From: Verrucomicrobiia bacterium
Lineage (GTDB): Bacteria > Verrucomicrobiota > Verrucomicrobiia > Verrucomicrobiales > DEV007
Length of the DNA stretch: 64,000 bases
NCBI GenBank assembly: GCA_030427505.1
Contig: JAUICH010000013.1
Coordinates: 91,826-155,825, forward strand
Direction: 5' to 3'
The position numbers were made by a program, and so were the translations under genes. Below, in pieces: positions 16,971 through 25,912 of this stretch. Every line of letters starts with the position of its first letter. Positions within the stretch are counted from its first letter, which is position 1. The notes under the pieces are model-generated. The model saw only the letters and a list, made by a program, of their open reading frames with translations. It did no database searches and was not told the origin of the DNA.

Positions 16971-18443
16971 TTAGCGAAGGTTCTCCGGTGTGCGTTCGCT
17001 TCCTTCCAGGTAGAGATCCACCCGGCGGAGATTTGCTCGATCTTCGTCCGTCAGACCGGGTTTTTTGTCTTCGTTGGTGTGATAGTAGTGCTGGACCAAC
17101 TGGCCTGAGGGAACCCCTGCTTCGAGGAGCGCTTCGTACACGGCCTTGGCTCGCGTTTTCGCATACCAGGCGTTGGTGCTGAGTTCTCCTTTGGATTCCG
17201 CGTGTCCGGCCACGATCAGTTTCTTTTCGGGAGCTTCTTCCAGCAAAATAGAGGCCGCTTTCTTCACTTTATCGCGCTGTTCGGTGGACTCTATCTTGGT
17301 GGATTTGAGGTCGAAGAAGATGGACAACTCCGACAGGTGTTCGTCCGCCAGGTTGGGGCTAGTTTCGATGGTAAGATCTCCCTGCACCACGCCGTCTTCC
17401 CCCAGTACGGTGCGAAGTTCCGCCTGAATGGCGGCGCGGGCTTCAGCGCTCTCCACGGCGCCGGACAAGAGGGCCTCATCGTCGGTAATGGTGAGCTGAC
17501 CGGATTTCAGTACGCGGACCAGAGTGGTGACGTAGCCCGGAACGCGGTCCAGCCAGGCTGACTTCAAGGTTTGCGGTTTTACTTGAATGCGATTCGAGAT
17601 CGGAAGCCCGGTGTCCGCGGACTTGGCGGCTTCCACGATGGCGTCGCGCCTGATGCGGTCCGATACCTGGCCGATCAGGACAATGCGGTTGGGTTCCAGG
17701 GTGACCACCAGGGACGGGGGCGAAGACGTGGTGTTGATCTCCAGCTTTTCGTCTTCGATCGATCTTCCGTCCCGGCCGGCCGTTTCGATCGCGGCCATGT
17801 GAAGTTGTTGGAACTGCTGTTGGCTTTGCACAATGCCTTCCAGCCGGAAAACGCCGTCCTTAAATTGATAGGAGCCCTCTTCGATGAGGTTGAAGAACGC
17901 CCGATTGAAGTCTGAGAAGCGGCTTTCCCAGTCCGATCCGAGGACCAAGTCTTTCACTTCGATCTGGTCCACTACTTTCAGTCCCGGAAAGTCGCTCCGT
18001 GTCCGGTTCAGCAGTTCGTACCGGGAAATCTCCGACGAAAGCTGTCCGGACAGGACAATGATGCCGTCTTTGATGGAACCGGCCAGAAAGGGGGGCTCCG
18101 CCTTTTTTTCTTCGGGCTTGGGAGTAGGGGGCAGGGGCGGTTCCGGCTCGGAAGAGGGGGTGTTGAGAACGCGAATGCAGTCCCTGACCCGGCCGATGGT
18201 CAGATTGCCCTCCACGGCCCGGGTCGCCCCGCTGAGTTGAGCCACATCCGCCACTTCCCCGGACAGTTCGCCGTCCAGATAGTTGAAACGGACTTTGACG
18301 CCTTTCCAGTCGGGGTTCTGATCCAGGATCGCCTGGGTTTTTTCTTCCAGAGACGTCTCGATGCGATCGCGGTATTCCCGGCGTGTGAGCCAGGGAAAAG
18401 CGGCCAAGGCCACCACAAACAATATAATGATCAGAATTCTCAT
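16971..18443 (-). CDS. BON-repeat protein with C-terminal OmpA-like peptidoglycan-binding domain
   Basis: A 490-residue protein. The ATG at 18443 starts directly with a membrane/signal-anchor helix (MRILIIILFVVALAAF); a GTG 15 bases upstream is also possible. Several BON-like beta-alpha modules follow (LDGELSGEVADVAQ, KDGIIVLSGQLSSE, DGVFRLEGIVQSQ, EPNRIVLIGQVSDR, DDEALLSGAVESA). The last 110 residues are an OmpA domain (IFFDLKSTKIESTEQRDKVKKAA, LIVAGHAESKG, AKAVYEALLEAGV, NLRRVDLYLEG). The layout resembles ArfA-type proteins that bridge envelope layers. First gene of a four-gene operon, with a 13-bp inverted repeat upstream. Confidence 0.83.
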   Translation of the reverse strand: MRILIIILFVVALAAFPWLTRREYRDRIETSLEEKTQAILDQNPDWKGVKVRFNYLDGELSGEVADVAQLSGATRAVEGNLTIGRVRDCIRVLNTPSSEPEPPLPPTPKPEEKKAEPPFLAGSIKDGIIVLSGQLSSEISRYELLNRTRSDFPGLKVVDQIEVKDLVLGSDWESRFSDFNRAFFNLIEEGSYQFKDGVFRLEGIVQSQQQFQQLHMAAIETAGRDGRSIEDEKLEINTTSSPPSLVVTLEPNRIVLIGQVSDRIRRDAIVEAAKSADTGLPISNRIQVKPQTLKSAWLDRVPGYVTTLVRVLKSGQLTITDDEALLSGAVESAEARAAIQAELRTVLGEDGVVQGDLTIETSPNLADEHLSELSIFFDLKSTKIESTEQRDKVKKAASILLEEAPEKKLIVAGHAESKGELSTNAWYAKTRAKAVYEALLEAGVPSGQLVQHYYHTNEDKKPGLTDEDRANLRRVDLYLEGSERTPENLR

Positions 18444-18874
18444 GTTTGATTGAGGCACCTACGGGACGTTTCACGTCCGATGGCAAGGGTGGCCCAAGTC
18501 CCACATGAAACAATCCCTGAAAAGCGATCTATCTCAAGCCGTGCTTTCCGGCAAGTCTGGGGAGAGGAAAGCGGAGAGAGTTTGGCAGAAAAGAAGGGCT
18601 TCGGAAAGCAGAGACTGCCCGTCCCATGGGCGAGGAAGACAGAATCGCGCCATGGGACGGGCGGCTGCCATCTCTATTGGGGAGGGAGAATAACAGCCTG
18701 ATTGGTTGGGAAACTATGTGCGTCTCCATGCAAGTATTGTTGTCTTGGTAACGACCGTGACAGGATTGAGAAAGAATCTTGAAATTAAGGCTTCTCCCGG
18801 GCGGGGAAGCGTTACATCATGAAAAACGGTCACAGGCGCGTCTGTTACGACAAGAATTTGAGGAAATTCTGAGC
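18444..18874. promoter_or_regulatory. Divergent intergenic region with a 13-bp inverted repeat
   Basis: 431 bases between the BON/OmpA operon (leftward) and the sigma-factor gene (rightward). It contains GCCCGTCCCATGG (18617-18629) and CCATGGGACGGGC (18650-18662), a perfect 13-bp inverted repeat with a 20-base loop. Neither side is followed by a T-tract, so it looks more like an operator or a structured leader than a terminator. No gene is seen here. Confidence 0.45.
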
Positions 18875-19432
18875 ATGGAACCCGCGGAATCCATAGAGGG
18901 AGAGTTTCTGGACTATGTCCGGGAGCACCAAGCCGGGCTGCGGGCCTTTGTTCGCTCCCTGGGGGTAGATCCCATGTGGGTGGATGACATTGCACAGGAA
19001 GCCTTTATCGTGGCCTACGAACGCATAGATGAGTTTGAGAGAGAGCGCGACTTCGGTAAGTGGGTCCGGGGCATCGCCCGGAACCTGGTGCTGAACGAAC
19101 GGAGAAAATCCGCGCGGCGGAAACGCATCCTGTCAGACAATCTGACCGAGATTCTGGTGTCCACCACTTCCGTGCCGGAAGAAGCCATCGAAGAAGGCGG
19201 CGACCAGACCCGGGCCAGACTGGTGGCGCTGCGAACCTGCCTGGAGAAAGTGCCGGAGAAGAGCCGGGAGTTGCTTCGCAGCCGTTATGAACAAGACGCA
19301 AAGGCGCCCGACATCGCGCTCCGGCTGGGAATGAGTTCCGCGGCGGTTCGAAAGAGCCTGGAACGCATCCGGATCAATTTGAAGAAGTGCATGGAAGACC
19401 AACTGAGCCAACTGGCCAGAGGCAACACATGA
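18875..19432 (+). CDS. RNA polymerase ECF sigma factor, Rhodopirellula/Verrucomicrobium type
   Basis: A 185-residue sigma-70 family factor. The ATG at 18875 (MEPAESIEGEFLDYVREHQ) is chosen because AGGA lies ten bases upstream and the upstream in-frame TTG gives a non-family tail. Region 2 is visible as DDIAQEAFIVAYERIDEFE and GKWVRGIARNLVLNERRK; region 4 as the PDIALRLGMSSAAVRKSLERIR helix-turn-helix. The stop overlaps the next start as ATGA, so it is translationally coupled to a FecR-like anti-sigma gene. Sigma/FecR pairs of this kind are common in PVC bacteria; the stimulus is unknown. Confidence 0.9.
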   Translation: MEPAESIEGEFLDYVREHQAGLRAFVRSLGVDPMWVDDIAQEAFIVAYERIDEFERERDFGKWVRGIARNLVLNERRKSARRKRILSDNLTEILVSTTSVPEEAIEEGGDQTRARLVALRTCLEKVPEKSRELLRSRYEQDAKAPDIALRLGMSSAAVRKSLERIRINLKKCMEDQLSQLARGNT

Positions 19433-21072
19433 AACCTGACGAACAACAGTTTGAAGAGCTACTCGCCCGCTTGATCGATGACGATCTTTCCGGGAGCGGG
19501 GCGGACGAGCTGTACTTGCTCAGCGCCCGTTCGCCGGAGCGGATTCAGCGGCTCCGGGAAGCGCTGTACTTTGAAGGCTTGTTGAAACAGGCCCTGCATC
19601 CGGAAGGTTCGGAAGAGGCCTTTACCGGCACGGTGGAAGCGCGCTTGCGTAAGGAGGGCTTCGGGTCCGAACCCAGCGAACGGCAGTTTCTGGACGCTCT
19701 GTCCGAGATGCTGGACGGTCCGTCCGGAGAGAGCGGCGCGGAGGCACTTTTTGAACTGGCCGCCGATTCGCCGGAACGGGTTAGAACCATTCGCGAGGAG
19801 TTATTTGTCGACGATCTCCTGCAACAGGTGGAGCAGCCTTCGCGGTCCGAGGAAGCTTTCGTCAGCGCCTTCGAGACCCGTCTCGACGCGGAGGAAGACA
19901 GCGATCAATTTGTGGACCAGATCGGTTCGCGCATCGTGGCCCTGGAAGAAGAGTGGGACGAACTGGAATCCCGCCGCTGGGGCCGGGCAACCTGGTCCTG
20001 GGCCGCCGCCGCCGCCGTGGTTCTGACGGGGGTGGTGCTGTACTTTTCTCAACCGGAACCAGCCACCGTGGCACGGGTGTCTCCGGTCAGTGAGTCGGTG
20101 CAATGGGAAGGCCGGGGAAACATCCGGCCCGAACTGGCGGCAGGCACCTACGCCCTGGCGGCCGGTACCGTGGAATTGGATCTGGACGGCGGGACGCTAC
20201 TGACCATCGAAGGTCCGGCCGAGTTCGAATTGGTCTCGGGAAATGAAGTTCGCCTGAATAAGGGGGTCGCGGCCGCCAAGATCGGAGACGCGCCGGAGAG
20301 CTTCACCCTGCGCACACCGAATCTCATGATCACGGAGGCGGAGCATTCATACGGAGTGGATGCGCGCGAACCTGAGGCCACGGAAGCCATCGTTTTTCAA
20401 GGGAAGACCAAGATCCTGCTAACCGCCGCGGACGAAACCCGAACCTTGTTCGGGCATGAAGCCGTCCGGGCTGAAAGCGACGGAGACACCCAGGTTTTGA
20501 AGGACATTCCATTCATACCGGTGGCCTTCAGCCAAGTCTGGGCGCCCATGTCCGGAGTGGAACGGGTGACGGGGAATGGCAGCGTGGAAGTGCCCGGAAT
20601 GGAGGAAGTGGCCTCCCGCCGGAGCGATAAGAAGGTGAGGGTCTTCCTGGAGCGCGATGGCGTTCAGTTGGAAGACGATATCGAAGTAGACACTCTGGAG
20701 CCGGGACGTTTCGCGGACGCCAACAGCGGACAGGGTTCCACCATCCGTCCGGAGGGTGAGGTTCGCAGCTATCTGGTTCAGGTCCGGCCTCTGGATGAGA
20801 CGGGCGAAAGTTCCCTGGAGGCTTCGTTCACGTTTGAAGGCAGAATCGTTGGGGTCATCTATTCCAGCGACCGGCTGGAAAGGTCCGATGAGCTTCTGCG
20901 GGTGGCATCCTCCACCTTGGACAACATTGGTCAACCGGAGCGTGGCCTGGACGGAGGCGCGGCTGGAGACCGGATCATGGTCAGCGACGACCGCCATACC
21001 CTGAACCTGCTCCTGCGGGGAGGGGACCGGGACTTGGTCGATCATGTCCGTATCCTCGTCGCGGCGAATTGA
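19429..21072 (+). CDS. FecR-domain anti-sigma/transmembrane signalling protein
   Basis: A 547-residue protein starting at the ATG that overlaps the sigma-factor stop. The N-terminal half contains two related segments, FEELLARLIDDDLSGSGADELYLL with EALYFEGLLKQA and FLDALSEMLDGPSGESGAEALFEL with EELFVDDLLQQV. These are a duplicated anti-sigma-type helical unit. One membrane helix follows (WAAAAAVVLTGVVLYF, about 196-213). The periplasmic part holds the FecR fold (AAGTVELDLDGGTLLTIEGPAEFELVSGNEVRLNKG). It probably binds the partner sigma factor and releases it on an envelope signal. Confidence 0.85.
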   Translation: MKPDEQQFEELLARLIDDDLSGSGADELYLLSARSPERIQRLREALYFEGLLKQALHPEGSEEAFTGTVEARLRKEGFGSEPSERQFLDALSEMLDGPSGESGAEALFELAADSPERVRTIREELFVDDLLQQVEQPSRSEEAFVSAFETRLDAEEDSDQFVDQIGSRIVALEEEWDELESRRWGRATWSWAAAAAVVLTGVVLYFSQPEPATVARVSPVSESVQWEGRGNIRPELAAGTYALAAGTVELDLDGGTLLTIEGPAEFELVSGNEVRLNKGVAAAKIGDAPESFTLRTPNLMITEAEHSYGVDAREPEATEAIVFQGKTKILLTAADETRTLFGHEAVRAESDGDTQVLKDIPFIPVAFSQVWAPMSGVERVTGNGSVEVPGMEEVASRRSDKKVRVFLERDGVQLEDDIEVDTLEPGRFADANSGQGSTIRPEGEVRSYLVQVRPLDETGESSLEASFTFEGRIVGVIYSSDRLERSDELLRVASSTLDNIGQPERGLDGGAAGDRIMVSDDRHTLNLLLRGGDRDLVDHVRILVAAN

Positions 21073-21250
21073 GTTTTTTCTTCGATCTCCAATTGGGGAG
21101 AATTCCTCCACTCTCTGGAAAAAATTCCCTTGATCGGACGGGATAAAGCGCCATCTTGCGCCTTCCCACCCTGTGCCCCTCGCGGCGAACCAGTCACCCC
21201 CTGGCTGGACCCAAAATGCAGGAATACAGCGTGGCGGCCTCAGGCAACAA

Positions 21251-21326
<76 letters not shown>

Positions 21327-21622
21327 CCACCCCGCTTCATTTTCTCATGGGGGGGGAGGTATTTCCGGCAAGTTGATGGAGGAGCAGCGCCTGTTCTCCT
21401 ACTTCTCGTCTGGCATATTGCTCCGCGAAAACTCTTGGAGTTCCCTGCGGGTTGCGTGAGGTTCTTCCCGTACAAAAACTCACCCGCAACTTTCGTCGCG
21501 GAGGAGTCGCCTGCAAAGGAAAGGGGCGTGGCAGCGGGGGGGCTTGGCTCGATCCGGCCACTTCAGGGACCCTGGTTTCTTCTTCCAGCAGGTGGCCGAC
21601 GAGGTAAGTGAGGTTCCAGAAG

Positions 21623-21997
21623 CTAACCGGCAAGCGTGCTCCGACAGGAGCGCGGACTCTTGGGCAACTCTCCGGCATGGGGATTGACCGCGACGAAAGA
21701 AAATCTCTCGTCATCGTCCAGGGCAACGAGGTAGGCGAGATCCGCCAGTCGTCCATTCTGGCGAAGTGCCCACCCCGTTACCCTGTGTTCTGGTATGGCA
21801 TCTTGTGCTCCTGTCAGGAGAGTATCGATCGGCAGACGCTCGCGTCCCGCGGGATCTACCTGTATGAGATCGGGATTGAAAAGCCCCTCCACTTCGTCGC
21901 GAAAGACCAGGAGGCTACCGGTCAGACCGATCACCAGCAGTGCGGCCCCGGCAAACAGACCGAGCCAGGAATGTAACCGCCAGAGTTGCTTTTTCAC
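21623..21997 (-). pseudogene. Truncated PepSY-associated membrane protein
   Basis: The 124-residue reading starts like a PepSY-TM protein (MKKQLWRLHSWLGLFAGAALLVIGLTGSLLVFRDEV, then FVAVNPHAGELPKSP). Full-length relatives run to about 350-400 residues with more membrane helices. Here the frame ends just after the periplasmic PepSY part. The end coincides with an 8-bp hairpin (CGTGCTCC/GGAGCGCG, 21635-21654), and no recognisable continuation is found in the 300 bases that follow. PepSY proteins often act as iron(III) reductase-like partners of TonB receptors, and a TonB receptor lies 500 bases away, divergently. It could be a remnant or, less likely, a short functional form. Confidence 0.6.
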
Positions 21998-22500
21998 GGC
22001 TGGGGATGGGGGGCGAAGATTCGTTGTGGCTGATTCCAGGAGAGAAGCGCAGGCGAACCGTCCGTGATGGGACGGTTCACCTTGGATTGGCTATAGAGAA
22101 TCCCCTGCTAGGGCAAGCAGTTTTTTGATATTGGGACGCATTCGCAAGATGCCTCAATCTGAGAGTGCGGGGCAGGAAGGGCGGATGGAAAGAGAGGAAG
22201 GACCGGAAATCAGCCTTCCAAAGAATGGCGTTGCCGCTTCGGTCAGACACCGGCACTCCAGATCCGCTCCACGCATTTAGGTAGCCAGCAGCAAGTTCGG
22301 GCCGGAATCCGGACTGCCGATACGAGCTCTTTCCGAGGACCTCGCTCCCAGCCAGCCATCTCCCGCCGCCATTCTCCGTTCCCTTCCGTCACGTCTCCTC
22401 CTCTCCTTGTATCCCAGTCTGTCGCTACCCGCGGCCAGCACCCAAAATACCCCACAAAAAACTCCGTGGGATTACCCACATCGCTCCGTTTCACCCTGCG
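21998..22500. promoter_or_regulatory. Intergenic region with inverted repeat and terminator-like hairpin
   Basis: 503 bases between the PepSY remnant and the TonB receptor. GGCGAACCGTCC (22052-22063) and GGACGGTTCACC (22070-22081) form a 12-bp stem with one mismatch and a 6-base loop. Further on CTGCT (22105-22109) and AGCAG (22116-22120) precede TTTTTT (22121-22126), which is terminator-like. The two structures could form a regulatory leader or an untranslated transcript end. No cobalamin-riboswitch box was recognised. The remaining bases to 22500 show nothing supported. Confidence 0.35.
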
Positions 22501-24603
22501 ATGAGATCCCTCAAACCTTTCCGTCGTGTCCCGTCCGCCGCCGCTCTCCTCCTGACTGGGGCTTTCCTCCCGGCTGTCTTCGCTCAGGAAGAGCCCGAAC
22601 GGGCCCTCGAATCCCAACCCGCAGCGGCGCCCGCGCCCATTCTCGAAACCACCATCATCACAGGGAAAGCCGAAAACCTCCTGGGCGAAGCACCCACCGC
22701 ATCCAAAGGCCAGTCCAGCGCGGAGGAGTTGCGCGAACGTCCCTTCCTGCGCCGGGGCGAACTGCTGGAAGTCGTGCCCGGCATGGTCGTCACCCAGCAT
22801 TCCGGCGGCGGCAAGGCCAACCAGTACTTCGTGCGTGGCTTCAACCTCGACCACGGCACGGACTTCGGCATTTTTGTCGATGGCATGCCGGTAAACATGC
22901 GCACCCATGGCCACGGTCAGGGCTACGCGGATATCAATTTTCTCATCCCCGAGCTGGTCGAGCAGCTCGACTACTTCAAAGGCCCCTACTACGCGGACCT
23001 GGGCGATTTCACCACGGCGGGCGCGGCGCGCTTTCGCCTCTACAACGAACTGCCCCAGGGTATCGCCTCCTTCACCTTCGGGGAAAACGACTACTATCGC
23101 GCCCTGCTGGCGGACTCCATCCTGGCGGGAGAGGGGATATTGACCTTCGCCCTGGAGTACAACTACTATGATGGCCCGTGGGTTTCCCCGGACGGATTGC
23201 AGCGCTGGAACGGCTTCGTCCGCTACGTGCTGGGGGATGAGCTGGACTACTTCTCGCTGACCTTTATGGGCTACGACGCCACTTGGGATTCCACCGACCA
23301 GGTGCCCGAGCGGCTCATCAAGGACGGCACCATCGACCGCTTCGGCTTTGTCGATCCCACCGTGGGCGGCGACTCGCATCGCTACAGCTTCTCCTTCGAC
23401 AGCCAGTACCAGGACGGAAACGGCGGCACCACCCGCGCCAATGCCTACGTGGGCACCTACGAGTTGGACTTGTTTTCCAACTTTACCCTCTTCTTGGAAG
23501 ACACGGTGAACGGCGACCAGTTCAACCAGTACGACAGCCGCTGGTTCGCGGGCGGGCAGGTCAGCCATGAGTTCCCCGTGCTCGACTTCTTCGGCCGCGA
23601 TGCCGAACTGCTGATCGGCGCTCAGACTCACCACGACTGGATCGATGGCGTGGCGTTGAGGAAAACCAGCCAGCGGAAGACCCTCTCCACCGTCCGCGAG
23701 GACGATGTGTATGAGATGAACCTCTCCGGCTTCGGCCAAGTGGAAGTCTTCTGGACCGACTGGCTCCGCACCCAGGCCGGCCTGCGGGGAGATCTCTACT
23801 ACTTCGACGTGGACAGCGACCTGGCCGCCAACTCTGGCTCGAAGTGGGACGGCATCGTCAGCCCGAAAGCGGGCCTCGTGCTGGGCCCCTGGGCGGACAC
23901 CGAGTTTTACCTGAACGGCGGCCTGGGCTTCCACAGTAACGACGCCCGGGGCGTGACCATCAATGTCGATCCACTGACCGGTGAGGAAGTGGATGACGTC
24001 CCCGCGCTGGTGCGCACCTACGGCGCCGAGACCGGCATGCGCACCCAGATCCTGCCGAACGTTACCTCCACCTTCGCCCTGTGGTATCTCTACAGCGATT
24101 CCGAACTCGTCTACGTGGGCGACGCCGGAAACGTGGAAGCGGGCGACGCCAGCGAGCGTTACGGCATCGAGTGGTCCACCTATTGGCGCCCCTTGGACTT
24201 CGTCCACGTGGACACCGAACTGACCCTGACCGACGCCAAGTTCACCACCGGCGAAGAGATCGAAAACGCCGTGCCCGTCACCTTCTCCGGCGGCATCACC
24301 CTGGGCCGCCAGACCGGTCCCTTCGCCACCCTGCGCGCCCGCTACTTCTCCGCCCGTCCCCTGACCGGCGACGGCAAGATCGAATCCCAGGACGCCTTCC
24401 AGCTCAACGCCCGCGTCGGTTACCGCAAAGAGCGCTGGGAAGTCGCCCTCGAAGCCCTCAACCTCCTCGACGCGGACGACAACGACATCGAGTACTACTA
24501 CGCGTCCCGCCTCCCCGGCGAAGCGATGGGCGGCATCGAAGACCACCACATCCACCCCATGGAGCCCCGTCAGCTCCGCGTCAGCTTCACCTACCATTGG
24601 TAG
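22501..24603 (+). CDS. TonB-dependent outer-membrane receptor
   Basis: A 700-residue receptor with signal peptide (AAALLLTGAFLPAVFAQ), a TonB-box-like start (ILETTIITGKAENL) and a plug domain with RGFNLDHGTDFGIFVDGMPV and NMRTHGHGQGYADINFLIPEL, features of a subfamily of uncharacterised receptors. The rest is a beta-barrel ending in the aromatic FTYHW, a typical C-terminal OMP signal. The His-bearing plug and C-terminal segments may hint at a metal or metal-complex ligand, but the substrate is unknown. The third codon position is unusually C-rich compared with most neighbours. A strong intrinsic terminator lies about 105 bases after the stop. Confidence 0.9.
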   Translation: MRSLKPFRRVPSAAALLLTGAFLPAVFAQEEPERALESQPAAAPAPILETTIITGKAENLLGEAPTASKGQSSAEELRERPFLRRGELLEVVPGMVVTQHSGGGKANQYFVRGFNLDHGTDFGIFVDGMPVNMRTHGHGQGYADINFLIPELVEQLDYFKGPYYADLGDFTTAGAARFRLYNELPQGIASFTFGENDYYRALLADSILAGEGILTFALEYNYYDGPWVSPDGLQRWNGFVRYVLGDELDYFSLTFMGYDATWDSTDQVPERLIKDGTIDRFGFVDPTVGGDSHRYSFSFDSQYQDGNGGTTRANAYVGTYELDLFSNFTLFLEDTVNGDQFNQYDSRWFAGGQVSHEFPVLDFFGRDAELLIGAQTHHDWIDGVALRKTSQRKTLSTVREDDVYEMNLSGFGQVEVFWTDWLRTQAGLRGDLYYFDVDSDLAANSGSKWDGIVSPKAGLVLGPWADTEFYLNGGLGFHSNDARGVTINVDPLTGEEVDDVPALVRTYGAETGMRTQILPNVTSTFALWYLYSDSELVYVGDAGNVEAGDASERYGIEWSTYWRPLDFVHVDTELTLTDAKFTTGEEIENAVPVTFSGGITLGRQTGPFATLRARYFSARPLTGDGKIESQDAFQLNARVGYRKERWEVALEALNLLDADDNDIEYYYASRLPGEAMGGIEDHHIHPMEPRQLRVSFTYHW

Positions 24604-24708
24604 GCCGTTCGGCTCAAATCAAGATCAGGTAGATTTAAGCGCTACGATAACATTCTCTTCACCAGCCAGTTTGCTGGAATTTTACTACTGAAGAGTGGTT
24701 AAGTTGGA

Positions 24709-24748
24709 AGCGGAGAAGGGACGGGATATCCCTTCTCCGCTCTTTTTT
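24709..24748 (+). terminator. Strong Rho-independent terminator after the TonB receptor
   Basis: AGCGGAGAAGGG (24709-24720) and CCCTTCTCCGCT (24730-24741) form a perfect 12-bp stem with a 9-base loop, followed after one base by TTTTTT (24743-24748). Confidence 0.93.
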
Positions 24749-25251
24749 GCCAGGGGACTGAGCTGATAGCGCACAGACCCATTCTCAGAAGTCTTTTCGC
24801 GAATCGCAAATGTAGTGGATTTGAAATCTTTGTTCGCTTTGCCCGAAGAAAAAGGAGCAACCGGTAAGAAACTCTCGTGGCCGCGATCCTTCTCGTTCTG
24901 TGGTGTTGTTGTAGTCGCTCGTCGCCTGGTGTCTTAGCGTTTCGCCGCGAAAGATTGGCGGGATGTTGCCATTCCGCCAGAAAAGGGAGGCAACCGCTGT
25001 TGACTGGCTTATGGGATGCGATTGAGCCACGGTCTCAACTCAGCATCTACCTGTAAAACCAATCTCTTTCCTACCCGCATGATGGCCCGGACGATGGTTC
25101 GGGCCTGCTTTCCTGGCCCTTGTTCTCAGCTTCACGGGAATGATCCGCGCGGAGGAATCCGGCGCCGCAAAGCGGAAAGCTTGAGCCGGTAAGAGGGCTC
25201 AGAGAAAAGTGAGAATCCGAAAATCAGCGAAGGCCTGGCTAACCCAAGACC
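24749..25251. other. Intergenic stretch with a possible signal-peptide remnant
   Basis: No convincing gene. At about 25099-25188 a plus-strand frame reads a short hydrophobic stretch and a cleavage-like site (FLALVLSFTGMIRAEES) before TGA, with no start codon in frame; it may be a decayed gene start. An 81-codon frame on the minus strand is not supported by composition or motifs. Confidence 0.3.
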
Positions 25252-25827
25252 TCACTCGTCCTGGATCGTGAGTTTGTTGAACTGGCCGCGGCCGCGTTCC
25301 TTGGCCCAGACCCGGTAGATGTGGTCGTAGATCTGCTGGATGTTTTCCTTGTTGCGCAGCCGAAACTCCGCGGTCTTGGCGTGGGTGGTCTGTGGGTAGT
25401 TTTTGATGACGTCTTCCCAAATCTCTTCCGTGCCCGTTTTGGAGGTGGCGTTTTGAGCAATGTCTTTCAGGCGGTCGATGGTGTTTTTGCCCATGGAAAG
25501 GGGGGACCCGTCCGTAACCGGTTCGATGAAGTAAAACCGCGCCACCATGGGACCGGTGGAGTCCACTGTCACTTCATAGACCTTTGCCGCGCCATCCACG
25601 ATGTACTGGTGCTTGGCCACGGAAGCGATCTGATTCAGCGCAATGACGAAGTTCCCGGTGGAGGTTTCGCATTCCCAGAAACCTTTGATGCCCTCGCCGT
25701 CGCCGCTGTTTTGGTTCTGAGGCTGATTCTGTGCCTGGGCGTTTCCGGCAACGGGTAGGACCGCAAACGCGGTAATGGCGGCGGCAAGGAACCACTTGGT
25801 AAAGCTGGACGGAGAGAGGGTCTTCAT
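25252..25827 (-). CDS. Secreted protein of unknown function
   Basis: A 191-residue protein starting at the ATG at 25827, where a signal peptide begins (FLAAAITAFAVLPVAGNAQA-Q); an upstream in-frame codon would bury it. A Gln/Asn-rich stretch follows cleavage, then a beta-rich part (GFWECETSTGNFVIALNQIASVAKHQYIVDG) and an alpha-helical C-terminal part (IQQIYDHIYRVWAKERG). I do not recognise a family. The gene lies 85 bases from another minus-strand envelope protein and they may be cotranscribed. Confidence 0.6.
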   Translation of the reverse strand: MKTLSPSSFTKWFLAAAITAFAVLPVAGNAQAQNQPQNQNSGDGEGIKGFWECETSTGNFVIALNQIASVAKHQYIVDGAAKVYEVTVDSTGPMVARFYFIEPVTDGSPLSMGKNTIDRLKDIAQNATSKTGTEEIWEDVIKNYPQTTHAKTAEFRLRNKENIQQIYDHIYRVWAKERGRGQFNKLTIQDE

Positions 25828-25912
25828 GGGGGCTGTCTTACAATAGTTGGAATTGGGCCGGACGGGAGAGTCAGACAATGGATCTAACCATGCACCGGGT
25901 GGATTGGTTTTG

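Noticed and set aside
21337..21756. A 139-codon minus-strand frame crossing the PepSY remnant end
   Set aside because: It is out of frame with PepSY and gives no recognisable continuation. It may contain decayed sequence, but no gene can be supported.
22130..22500. A cobalamin riboswitch upstream of the TonB receptor
   Set aside because: The B12-box consensus was looked for and not seen.
22243..24597. A 784-codon open frame on the minus strand across the TonB receptor gene
   Set aside because: It is the antisense of a C-rich coding gene, has a biased Val/Gly/Glu/Ala composition and no domain. The plus-strand receptor is clearly real.
24785..25030. An 81-codon minus-strand frame
   Set aside because: Composition and lack of motifs do not support it.
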